A DNA stretch of 64,000 bases from Golubevia sp. BC0850 (Eukaryota > Basidiomycota > Exobasidiomycetes > Golubeviales > Golubeviaceae), in assembly GCA_012976225.1 (NCBI GenBank), contig JAAVVG010000025.1, forward strand, positions 248,001-312,000. Reading direction: 5' to 3'. A program made the translations under genes and the position numbers. Under the pieces are notes generated by a model that was given only the letters and a program-made list of their open reading frames with translations, ran no database searches and was not told the origin of the DNA. Below, in pieces: positions 34,118 to 45,327 of this stretch; the first letter of the stretch is position 1, and each line of letters opens with the position of its first letter.

Positions 34118-34902
34118 GGTTGCTTGAGTTGAGAGGTGGAGTGTGTAGTTGCGGGGTAAGAATTAAGATTGAGATAGAGAAACGGAGAGAGAGAGAGAGC
34201 AGCTCAAAGGAGAGTTGAAGGTTTAAGATTCAAAGAGGGATCTAAGAGAATCGTTCGAAGATATAACTTCTTTTGGTTTTTGTAGAGGAGAGGAGAGGAG
34301 AGATGGGAAGAAAGGAGGGTGGAAGAAGATCTATAGGGTACAAGCAAGGCAATCCGCTCCGAGTATTGCCGAAAAGGGATGAAATCGATGAAATATGAAA
34401 GCTTTCTTCTAGTTATTATCGATCAAGATGGGTTTTGCTCATAACTAGCTTGTGATAGTTAATTTTGTTGGTGTTTTGAGGGTATGGTACATGCATCCTT
34501 GCAATGTAGAAGGTTAGAGAGAGACCCTGAATGACGCACAGATGAGAGCCAACTTCTTTGCCTCTCTCCTGCTCAATCGATGCCCCTCCCTTCTGTCAGA
34601 TCTCAGATTTCTAGCTTTTCAGAAGTCAAATGATCTAAGCTCCTTTGTAGTCACAGAAGGCGATGAGGTTTTGAGGACGGCGCGTACGACACTTCGTGCG
34701 CAGCCTATTAATCTCTTCTCCATTTGAACTCTCTCCTTCCCCTCCAATCCTGATCACTTCAAAATCTCAAGTCCCATAACAACCTTCACAAACTTCAAGC
34801 CAAGGTAATCTCCAAACGGTTCCTCCTCCCAACGAAACTTCAACTCGTACGACTTTTCTCAAAGTTCTTCGCTACCATACAGCAGAACGTTTCGTTCTCA
34901 AA
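34118..34902. promoter_or_regulatory. Divergent region, SFC1 and alkaline ceramidase
   Basis: These 785 bp separate two genes that point away from each other. The SFC1 side has purine-rich GAGAGG runs (34148-34305). No gene of its own is supported. If SFC1 is induced on C2 carbon sources, as in yeasts and moulds, the control sites should be here. Confidence 0.45.
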
Positions 34903-36224
34903 ATGTCGTTTCTAAGTTTGGATGAGCAAGCTCAAGATCTAACAGGATATTGGTCACCAATCACAGCCACTCTTTATTGGTGTGAAAACAAATATCAATT
35001 CAGTCATTACATTGCAGAATTTACAAACACCATTTCAAACGTTTTCTTCATAGGATTGTCCCTGTATGGGATGTATAGGGTTGGAACTGAAAACTTACCT
35101 GCTAGGTTTGTCTTGTGTTATGGAGGTTAGTAGGTCTCTTGAATCATAGGATTTTGATCTTAAAGAGAAGCCTATCGTGAGATTGAGAGGGAGAATGAGT
35201 GAAAGTCGTTAACCTCTTTCTTCTCTTCGTCCGTCAGGTATCGCACTAGTTGGGATAGGATCTCTCCTGTTCCATATGACACTGAAATACAACGCTCAAA
35301 TGTTAGATGAATTACCAATGCTTTATACTTCAACTTTACTCACTTACTCAGTATGTGAAACTTCCAAAGGTTATGATCCAAAGAAAAGAAGGTTTAGATA
35401 TTTGTTACCTTCGACTTTGATCATTGGTGTTACTGCGGTTAGTCTCATCTATGCATATAACAGGAATCCAGTTTTCCATCAAGTTGGTAAGTATAGGCTT
35501 GAAAAGATTGCCTGCCTCCTCTTTTCCTCTATGCATCCCTGTCCCATATCCTTCGGCTAATCTTTCTCTCCTTTTTCAATCCTCTCCAGCCTACGCCATC
35601 ATTCAGGGAATCTCAACCCTAAGAGTTGGAATCTTAATCTATTCCTCAAAATCCCCCTTAGCAGCTGAAAGTGCACGAGAAGCTAGACAACAAATCCGAT
35701 ATACTTATAACCTAGGATCCGCAATTTTCGTAACTGGGTTCTTGATTTGGAACTTGGACAACATCTTCTGTTCCAGTTTGAGAGAAACGAGATTTAAGAT
35801 TGGTTGGCCTGTTGCGTTTCTTTTGGAAGGTCATGCTGTGAGTAGAGACGAGGAGAAAGAAGAGAGAGAAAGGTCTTGACACTGAATACTTGATGATTTT
35901 TCTTCGATATTAATTGGATCTTTCTAGTGGTGGCATCTGATGACGGGATCGGGGGCTTATCTCCTGGTAGTCGCAAGTGAATGTAAGCTTTTTTCCCTTC
36001 TGAGGACCACACTCTGTCTCTCACGAACATTCGTCTGACCATTCATCCCTCTCCTCTCACAATCCCTCATAGTGCTAGTGATCTCCCTCAAGGAATCTCC
36101 TGAGAATGTTGTTCTGGCAGGAACTTTCTTACCTTATGTTCTTAGAGTCAAAGATTACGTAGAAGAGCCAAGCAAGGAGAAAGTCAGTGGCGGAAAGGTT
36201 TTGAGAAATGGAAAGAAGGTTGAT
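34903..36224 (+). CDS. Alkaline ceramidase (YPC1/YDC1 family)
   Basis: Five exons, 34903-35125, 35238-35486, 35590-35837, 35928-35982 and 36073-36224, give 308 aa. Family marks are GYWSPITATLYWCENKY, FTNTISNVFFIGLSLYG, GIGSLLFHMTLKYNAQMLDE, LIWNLDNIFC and HAWWHLMTGSGAY, the last formed across an intron. The His and Asp residues of these motifs are the metal-binding site of the seven-span enzyme. It hydrolyses ceramide to a long-chain base and a fatty acid in the ER/Golgi and can run in reverse. Whether it prefers phyto- or dihydroceramide cannot be told from sequence. The end is Lys/Arg-rich (EEPSKEKSQWRKGFEKWKEG), a possible ER-type cytosolic tail. Confidence 0.94.
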
Positions 36225-38085
36225 TAGAAGAATGAGAAAGCACATAGAGAAGGAGAATAACGCTTCATTTTAAGTAGTAGAATAGACTTTGATACCGTTC
36301 AGAAATCGAGAATCTCGTTTGAGACGACGTCGAGTTCACTCAATCAGGCATATCATCAGCCTCTTGCTTTTTACAAATGTCGATTTCCTTATATTTCAAC
36401 AGGACTACTCATCGCCCTCAGGCTCTGGACTGCAGTACCCAATCATCTAGCCCAAGCGACACCTGTTCCCGCTTTTTTCCATCAAAGGTCAAACATTCTC
36501 CAATTAAGTATCAAAATTATCCAACACCTGTCTCGAAGAACGAAAAGTCCTCAGGCTGACCTATTCATCGTGTCGATGTCTGAGGTAAGAGAAGGGGAGG
36601 GGCAAGATAGAGAGGGAAGATGGTGCATGTCGGTTGGAAGAAGCAGCGTTGGGTTGATGACTTTTCCTCCTGTGAGTACGTATCAGATATCTGATTCTTA
36701 TCTACACAATCTCGACCTAGAGTGCAGAGGATATGAAGATGATGGCGCTAGCCAGGGATAAGAGAGTGTCTCTTTACTTAGAAGGAAACAATTGAGACGA
36801 GATAAGAGATGACTTGCATGGGCAGAGGGTCGCTCTTAGGAAGTCTTTCCATTTACGCCGGGTAAGCTGGCGGCATGCTGATAGTCTATAAGATTTAGGA
36901 GAGTCGGAGAAGAAAGGTAGAGGATGAGCTTTCTGCTTCCAAGTCACTTCCCTTGTTCTCTCTCTCTCTCCCCTTGCTCTCTTCTTGTTAGCGAAAGGCT
37001 TCCGAAATGACTTACGTTTTAGCTCGCCACCAAAACCACTCAGTTCTAGACAAGGTGAGCCCGTCAATTCGCGAGGCTGCACCGTCTCGGCGTCTCTGCA
37101 GCCTCTGTGTCTTGACTGTCATCGATAGAGCTTCTGTTGGGCTCTCAATGGGAATTGATTACGTTCGCAACTTGTGTTAGCGATCGGAATACACACAATC
37201 AGGTGAAAGACAAAGGAGAAGATCTGTGTCTTGAGCACAACATGAGACAAAGTCGTCAAGATCCGGAAGGGAGAAGGTGGAAAGAGTAACGACAGTGACG
37301 GATCTAGCCAAGTAACGTCTAACGGAATTCGTTCCGTAGAAGAGAAGGTGAAGGAAATTCGAAGGCGAAGATGTGAGAAACCTATTCATAGTTACGAAAC
37401 AAGTTCGACGGAAGAGAGTTTCTTGGAGAAAAGGTTGTTGAAAAGACATCATTCTTGAAGAACAGCATTGTTGAAGGGAATCTACTGAGTTTGTTTCGAA
37501 ATGGTGCTTTGGGCGAAGTGCTGCATGGTATTTTGAATCAGAGAGGGATTGGTTCTAGCCTTCAGACCAAGTTTTCAAAAACGTTGTCCCTCTTCATCAA
37601 CATTTCCCTCCCCTTTTTCTGAAAAGGAGGAAAAAGAGGCGCCCCAGAGAACGAGGAGCCTCACCTGTTCTCTTCCCTTTCTCTTCCCCCTTTTTTTGTG
37701 TCCATTTCTCAATTTCCAATTTTGAACGTCCCCCGAACTTGCTTTGTGAGAGGTTCGCAGGACACAACGTATCAAAGATTCCACTTCTCAAATCTTTGCC
37801 CTCTCCTCTTTCGTTTCGTTGTGTCAAGTCGCATTTGAAATCACTGAGAGCGTAGTGAGTTGACCAAATGACTGCATGAGAGAGCGTTCGTCGAAGCGTT
37901 TCGCGGGAAGGCTGCTGCTCAAGTTGGTATTAGCCTCCCCAAAGAAAAAGTGGTTGGCAGAAGTGTTGAAGATTGGTAGTGAAAATACATTTAATACTCT
38001 TAGACGATCAAGAAATGCAAGGTCACAAAGAGCTATTATAAGAAAGCTCCTTCCGCCCTTCTTCCCATCACCCTGTTCCTTCCAT
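36225..38085. other. Gene-poor region between ceramidase and THO2
   Basis: The flanking genes converge on this 1.9-kb region, long for this compact window. Short frames exist on both strands. The best is a minus-strand ATG frame 37177-37452 (91 codons; MMSFQQPFLQETLFRRTCF ... VSCCAQDTDLLLCLSPDC), without recognisable family or splice context. A plus-strand ATG followed nine bases on by a donor (ATGTCTGAG|GTAAGA at 36573) resembles the short first exons of other genes here, but no second exon could be supported. I see no RNA gene or repeat. Confidence 0.4.
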
Positions 38086-41000
38086 CTACTCGAGATTCAG
38101 TCCACTTCTCCGCTTCTTCCTATCCTTTTCATCATTCCTGTCCCTTGAAGAAGAAGACGGTCCGTCTGCAGATCTATCAGCTCTAGAGGAGCTGTGACGA
38201 GAGGAAGGGACGTGCCTACTTCTAGACGAATCACCCGCTGCTGAGTCTTCAGTGGTTGAAGATTGTTTCGGCTTGTCTTTCGAAGAATAGCTTGACTTTT
38301 CTCCATCTCTACCACTTCGATCCCTAGAAGCAGAAGACGAGTGCTTGTCGTCTTTGTCTCTCTCACTTCTATCTCTCTTGGAAGATGATCTCTCCTCTCC
38401 GGACCTGTGTCTTGAAGAGGAGGACCTTTCCTTGTCTCGATCCTTCGATCTGTCCTTCTCCTTCTCTTGAGGAGAGTCACTGTTTCTATTAGGAGATAGA
38501 CTGCTTGAGCTTTGAGCCTGAGCGATGGCGGTAGCGAAGGTTCCATACTTAGCGTTACGATTACGATCCAGCTTGCTTCTCTTTGCGCTGCTTTCCGTGG
38601 ACTGGCGTTAAGGAATGGGGAAAGATAAGAAGAGCGGGGGATAGCTAAGTAAGCAACACCATCTGAAGAAGAGAAGGCAGCAACTCCATTTGATCAGTCA
38701 CAAACTCACCGTGTTGGCTGCGTCACTCGGCGAAGCAGGAGTGGAATCAGTGAATTCCAATCCCAATCGATCCGTCAAGCTACGTTTCTGAGGAATGGAA
38801 GAGCCACCCGAGCTTTTCTCCCTCTCTCTTTCTCTGTCATCCGCTCCAGAACGATCGCGATTTCCATTTGAACTTGAAGAAGATTCCGGTATGAATTCCT
38901 TTCCTTTGTCTTTCTTTCCAGAGGTCGAAGTCGAAACTTCGTCTCCTCTGTCACTTCTATGCCTTTTCGACGAGTTTGCTGTTGAAGAGGAAGATCTGCT
39001 TTTCTCCTTAGAATCTTCACCTCTAACTCTAGGCCCGGTTGGAGTACCATGGGAATTAGAGGAAGATTCAGTTTCCTTTTCGCTTGTTCGGTTCCTACGT
39101 TCTGATCTTTCAGTTTCTCTATCTTTCCTATCTTTGTCTCTATCGCTTCTACTACTATGAGATTCTCTACCTCCATCTCTATCTCTGTCCTTTTCTCTTT
39201 CCTTTCCAGATCTAGAACGAGAACCAGTAGATTCGACACTTCCAGCTCTACTCTTGCGAGTTAAGCTCGCTTCCGGTGAGGCGTCTCTACTCGAGCCGAC
39301 ACGGGGAGAAGCTTGAGCTGAAGATTTCGTAGAAGGAGCTTCCACTTCATCTCTTGGTTTCGAAGAAGAAGAGACTCTCGAGTTGGATCCATTTCTTGCC
39401 AAATCTCTATCAAAAGTTCCGCGATCCCTAGCAGCCTGAGCTCCAGGCGTGCTGGCTGGGCCCCGAGGAGGGTTCATGCTGTCTAGAGCTGCTTGGCGAG
39501 CAGCAGAAGTGTTGTTTGTGCTTGAGACTGAACGAGAGTCTGCTCTTGGTCCACTTGGAACACGTTCAGGAAGAGCGGTTTGACCATTGGCAGGAGTTCT
39601 CGAACCACTGCTGGAACTGCTTTGACCAGGTCTGGCTGGGAGAGAGCTTGAAGAACTTCTAGCAGCCTCTGGTCTAGATGCCATCCCATTCTCCTTGGTA
39701 TCCTTGAAAGAAGCTGATCGATTACTAGAATCGGTCTTGACCAAACTTGGTCGAGAAGGGCCGGATGGAGGAACCGAAAGAGAAGACTTGGATTGATCTG
39801 CCTTTGGGCCTGAAGGAGTAGAGTTGATGTGAACGGGAGGTGGAGCTGTCGTCTCGGTGGAAAGGATAGCTGGAACATAGTTCGCTGGAGGATCTTGATG
39901 TTGGTAGGTGTGAGAAGGAACCCAATCCTTTTTTCTCTTCGTCAGAGTGGCTGATAGACCTTGAGCTAAGATCTTGAGGTCTCCACGTTGTTCAGAAGCG
40001 CAGAGCTTTTGAACGGATTTCAAGAGCTCCAATCCATGGACGTCAACAACTGGGAAGAAAGCAGAAATCCTAGTCACGACTACGATAGCATTTCTGATTC
40101 GCATGTACTCGTGAGATTTGAAGCAGTTCAAGAAGGCCTGCAAAGGAAAGAAGAATCGAGGGAGATGGTGGTCAGATTGATTCATTCGAACCCGAAGAAG
40201 AGAAAGGCATCTTCTCCCACCCTGCATCCACTATCTACTCACCTCCTTGAGACTTTCTTGCCATCTATGCATGTCTTTCGAGAAATCCTTCCAACTAGAA
40301 TAATCCTCCTCCGGCACCTCTTCTCCACCTTTTCGACCTCTCCAATTAGCTTGAAATCCAGGCAAAGAGCCCCCAATCGCTTCCTTAAGATAAGTCTTTT
40401 CGTTTAGAACCCAAGGATTCAGATCCGACAAGACAGTATGAAGGAACTTGGCATAATTCCGAGCTTCGTTCTCAGTACAAGAGAAGATAGTTGGAGCAAC
40501 CGACTTGGCGTTGAGGATCTCGTCATACATTGAAAGAGAAGAGAAGTTCTTAGCTCCTTGATGATGCATTAATCGAATGAATCGACCTGAAAAGATTGCG
40601 TCTGTTGGAGACAGTAGAGCTCTTGGATAGATGCATTGTTGAAACATGACTCGGACGTATTCTTGACGTTCTTCTGAGCTGGTGGTGTCGGCTGTAAGAA
40701 GGGTCAGCCACAGGCAAGAACGCAAGAGAGGGGAAGGGTCAGAATCGATGGTTTTCAAAGGGGTAAGAGAAGATTGAAATACTCACGAAGCCAGTGATTC
40801 TTCTCAATCATCAATCGCCTTCTAGTAACAGAATGAGCCAAAGTTTGTTCTTTCAATTCATTATTCAACGCTCTAATAGATCTCTCATAAGCTTCCTTGA
40901 CTTGTTGTCTAACCTTCGGAGAAGCAGAAGGATCGTAATCTCTAATAAGTTGTTGAAGAAGTTTGGTTTCTTGATCATAACGATTTGAAGGGACAATGAT

Positions 41001-44000
41001 ATCAGAAAGAGCTAATTGCCAGAAAGTCACATAGAAATGAACTCCAATAGTAGATTTGACTTGATCTGGAAGGAATTCTTCAGCAGCTCCAATAGCATTT
41101 GCAAGACCAGGATGCCAAATCGGTTTGATAGAAACTGGAAGTGGAAGTGGAGCTGGACTTGAGGTTGGAGTTGAATCCCCATTGGTGAAGAGTGCTGCCT
41201 CGATGGATTTGGCAACTTGACTCTCTGAAGATTTGACATCTTTATCTTCATCTGCTTCTGCTTCTGCTACCTTGTTTACTTTCTCTGCTTCCAATTCCTT
41301 GGCAGCGGCGGCAGCAGCAGCAGCCTTTAATTTACTAGCTTTAACCTGCTCTCTAAGTTTGGTTTCAGTTTCAGCCGAATCCACCACTTTCATTTCCCAA
41401 ACTAACTTCGGTCTTAAGAGGTGAAAAGCGATACTAGGTTCTAGACCAAACCTGATACAAAGAGCTCGTAAATCCGGAATGGTGTTTGAATAGCTGTTGG
41501 GTTCTAGATGATTGTTCAGAAATTCGCAGAATTGAAATAGAGTTTCTTGACAACTATCGAATAGGTTTCCTAAATACTTCAAATGAGCTTGATCTTCTGG
41601 AATCAAATGAACGCAAGCTTGCCTTTGTTGAGAGATAAAGATTAAATAAGGCACGATTAATTTGTTCATCTCTAAGGTTTTCAATAATGAGTCACCTGTC
41701 TTCTTGAACTCTGTTCTGGTTTTTGTTCCAGGCCCAGCAGATTCTACCATCATTGCTTCTTTTCTTAACAATCTTCCACCAGTTAGAGCATCGATTTGTT
41801 TCTCCCCTAGGTTCATCAAAGGTTCGATTCCAGCCATCTTCAAAACCAGTTCTCTTACGATGATCAAATCTTTCGAATTGTTAGCCTTCAATTGATTTGC
41901 GATGTACTGTAAAACTGGAATTGAACTCATAGTTAAGAAGAATCTCTTGTATAAACTTCCAGTAAAGGAAGCCAAAGACTTCAGCCATAAGGAAATGTTA
42001 GTTCCGTCAGCTTTAGTCCTATCTTTCTCAGGATTTGACAATCCATCAATTAAGATCCAAGAGAAGACATCATATTCGAAACTAGTCAAATATCTTGAAC
42101 TCTCAACGATGGAAGGAATCAAATTTTCGTAAGATTGAATTTGATTCATAATGACTGAAAAGAAGAGTTGAGGATTTGAATGAGAAGCTTTAGCCAATTT
42201 CCTTGCAAATCGCTTTTGATTGTCCGCTGAGATTCTCTTGAGGATTCCTTTAGCTTCCCTTTCAGTTGAGATTTGTTTGGCTTTCAATTCTGGTTTCTTG
42301 TATAAATCGTATTTCCATTCTCCATAAATAGCGAACCTTTCCGTTAGAGGTAGAAGTTTCAACAGAGACCAGAACTCTTCTACTATTCCGCAATCTTCCG
42401 AAAGAGTGAAAGCTGGGATAATCAAAGTTCTAATGACATCCACCCAAGCTCTCTTTGTCTCTCCCTTTCCTTCCTTGACTTCCCCTTCTTCTCCGACTAA
42501 AATGCTCTCTAGTCGAGCCTTACCTAATCGACACAAACCTTGAAGTAGAGCTTTATCTCGATGAAGTTGAACTCCAAGAACCTTCAACAGAGGAATGAAA
42601 GTCGAGAAAAACCCTTCCTCGTTATGACATTGAACGATTTCTCGTTTCCAGTCATTGACGAAGTAGACGGCTCTTGAGGAGATTAAGGGAAGTGGTTCTG
42701 GAGCTTGTGAAGTGATGAAAAGGGAGGCTGGAGGTGTCGGTACTCGTTCTTGTTTCTTCACGTCATACTTGGATCTAACTGTAGATAAAGCGCTTGGATC
42801 TAAGGCCGAATGCTGTTCGACCAAAGAGACTGACTTCAGATATGGCTCTAGAGAAACCTTGAGTAACCGAATGAAAGGGTCTGCAATCGATAGAGGGAAA
42901 GCAGAACATAACCAAGGATACCTAGTTAAGATGAAGAGAGATTGTTTGAGCTGACCGATTCCTAACAGAGCTTGTAATAAACCGACAACTTGATTGGGGG
43001 GCTCTTTGGCCTGAACTTCTTCGACTGCAGCGGAAGGAGAACCTGAAGTTGCTGAAGGTCTGCTTTCATCTATTAAAGGGGCAGACATAGTCAAAGCATT
43101 GGATCCTCTTGCACTAGCCAAGTTGGCTTGCAAAGCTTCCTTATATCTAACTTGAAGAGTCGTCATTTGATTCTCCAAAGGAACTAAATGAGTCATTAAA
43201 TCTCCTAATCGAACCACACCTTCTTTGATCAGAAGAGCAGTAGCCAAATAAAGCTCCTTAGGTACGTCCTCTTTAACTCGATCCTTCAAATAGAATTGAT
43301 ATTTGAAACCTAAAACTTGAGCACAAATTGTACTTCCAATTTCTTCCTTTAATTTGAAATCGAAAGGAGGTATCGAGGTTGATTCTTCTTTTCCATTTCC
43401 ATCTAAGTCCATTCTGGATTCATCATCTTCAATCTCTTCCTCTTCCTTTGAAGAATGAGTTCTCCTATCTCTACCCCAGGGAGAAACCAAAAGCAAAGCC
43501 AAAAAGAAAGGCCAATGTTTGACAACAGAACTAGCGAAGAAATCCAAAATGATGTCTAAAACTCTAGTAGGATCTAAATCGAAATGTCCAATCAAAGTAG
43601 AAAGGTTTTCCATCACTTTTTTAGCTCTTGAATTCCTTTCACTTGGAGTTTCCTGTTCTATCACTTGAACTAAAGAGCTTAATCCTCGTTGGGAAGCTTC
43701 AGCCTCTTGAGAATAAACTGGTATGGTAGGAGGACCAGTTCCGTTTGCTAATGCATTAATCAAAGCTGCGTAACCTTCATTTTCCTCTCGTAACAAATTG
43801 AATTTGGATTGCTTATAGGTGGCTTGAGTTGATAATCTGACTTCTTTTTGTTGGAATTGATGAAGATCTGGTACTACTTGTAGAGCAGCTAAAATCGGAG
43901 GTTCAAGATGCTCGTTCACTTGTTCTTGAGGTAAACAATTTGTGATCTGGACAGGAAGGGGGGAGGATGGAAGATGAGAATTGGGGATGCCCATTGCGGA

Positions 44001-45052
44001 AGATTAGATCGAGAGTTTCCATTGTCATTTGTAATTTAAAGAAAGGTTAATCCCGAAATCTGGATGATTGAAAGAATCGAAATAGAAACCACTTCAAGTC
44101 CTTGATTGATGCTTCAAGGTTTGAAAACTCACCACCAACTCCCTAACAACTCCGACCAAATTGTTTCTAGCTTCTTCCAATTTCAAAGGTTTGATTCCTT
44201 CTCCTTCCAAAAGTACATTTCCTTCATCTTTATGTTCAGTCAATTTCCTCGCTTTTTCAAGCTGAGTCATTTTCCCAGTTATCTCCAATGGGGCTTGTTC
44301 TGTTAAATCGTTTCGAAGCTCTAATTCGAAGTGAATGATTGAAACGACGTTGAGAAGAAGTTCTTGAAAGGTTTGAAGATCTTTGGAGGAGCCTGAATCA
44401 TTGGAGGAGCTGGGGTCTTTGGTGGAAGATGATTGATTCACAGGAATGGATTTTAGGAGATGGAGGAATAGAGATGAGAAAGATGAAAGTTTGAGTTTTG
44501 GAGTTAAGATTTGAGTTGTTAGGAAGGAGATGAGTAGGAGAGAGAAAGGATCGGATTGAGATTTGGAAGTGGAAGTGGAAGTGGATTGAAGCCGATGGGA
44601 GAGGGAGGAAGTTAAGAGATCGTATCTGCAGAGGGAGGGAAGAGAGGTGTTAGAGTCAGATGGGAATGACTAGATGAGATTACATATCACCAACACCAGA
44701 ATGTAGCTGCTGAGGTTTAAAGAGGGTAGCGTCCCAGTCCAGGTGGAAGGAAGATAGCAGAGGCAAGTCGAGTTGGCCTTCTCTTCTTCTTCTGCTTGCA
44801 ATGCGAGTCAGCACCTCCCCTGAATCGAGAGCTCTAAAGCACTGAGAACATGATTGCTGCACTCTACTCTCCTTCCCCTCAGACCGGGTATTGTATGAAT
44901 GATCCTGCCTGCCTGCTCTGTCTCTCTGTACTCTCTACTCTCTCCCCCTTCTGTACTCACAACTTGACTCTTCCGCCAGTCTCCCAATTACTATAACATT
45001 CATCTGTAATAGCCTTTGAAGCATGACTATCCACTGGAAGCTCAACAGCCAT
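38086..45052 (-). CDS. THO2: THO complex subunit 2 (THO2/THOC2)
   Basis: Seven exons on the minus strand: 44961-45052, 44684-44833, 44133-44625, 40787-43946, 40243-40691, 38710-40137 and 38086-38601. They give 2095 aa with all phases consistent. Exon 7 uses a frame unlike the longest open frame in that stretch, but it follows exactly from the splice and keeps the RS-like style. Diagnostic blocks are YGEWKYDLYKKPELKAKQIS, ESSRYLTSFEYDVFSWILID, LRALCIRFGLEPSIAFHLLR, FYVTFWQLALSDIIVP, VMFQQCIYPRALLSPTDAIF and FIRLMHHQG. These are the helical Tho2 domains, to about residue 1500. The last 600 residues are disordered, Ser/Arg/Lys/Glu-rich, as in metazoan THOC2. THO couples transcription to mRNA export through TREX. 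It is head to head with SNU66. Confidence 0.95.
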
Positions 45053-45327
45053 GACGCTCTAAGAAATGGACTGAGACGACTGGTATAAGCTTCCTTCCCT
45101 GTGCTCTGATCGACTAGTGAGCGAGACTGAGTCTAAGTTGCTCTGTATGACTTGAGGGACTTGAGGAAGTCTGACCTGAATCCCAGTTCCTCTTTTAGAA
45201 AAGAGCGGATTAAAGTAGGGTAGAAGAGAGGAGAGGAGAGGAGAGGGAAGGGATGGATGGAGAGAAGGAAGCAGCGCAGGTACAAGGATGGCTTCACCTC
45301 AGAACCTCATCCTAAACCATTCGGAGG
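45053..45327. promoter_or_regulatory. Short bidirectional promoter, THO2 / SNU66
   Basis: Only 275 bp separate the two start codons. The strip carries a purine-rich GAGAGG run (45229-45250) on the SNU66 side. Both genes serve nuclear mRNA biogenesis, so co-expression from a shared nucleosome-free region is plausible but inferred. Confidence 0.55.

Noticed and set aside
38775-39239. Alternative Glu/Arg-rich frame in the THO2 tail
   Set aside because: It overlaps the phased THO2 exon 38710-40137 in another frame and is a by-product of repetitive Ser/Arg codons.
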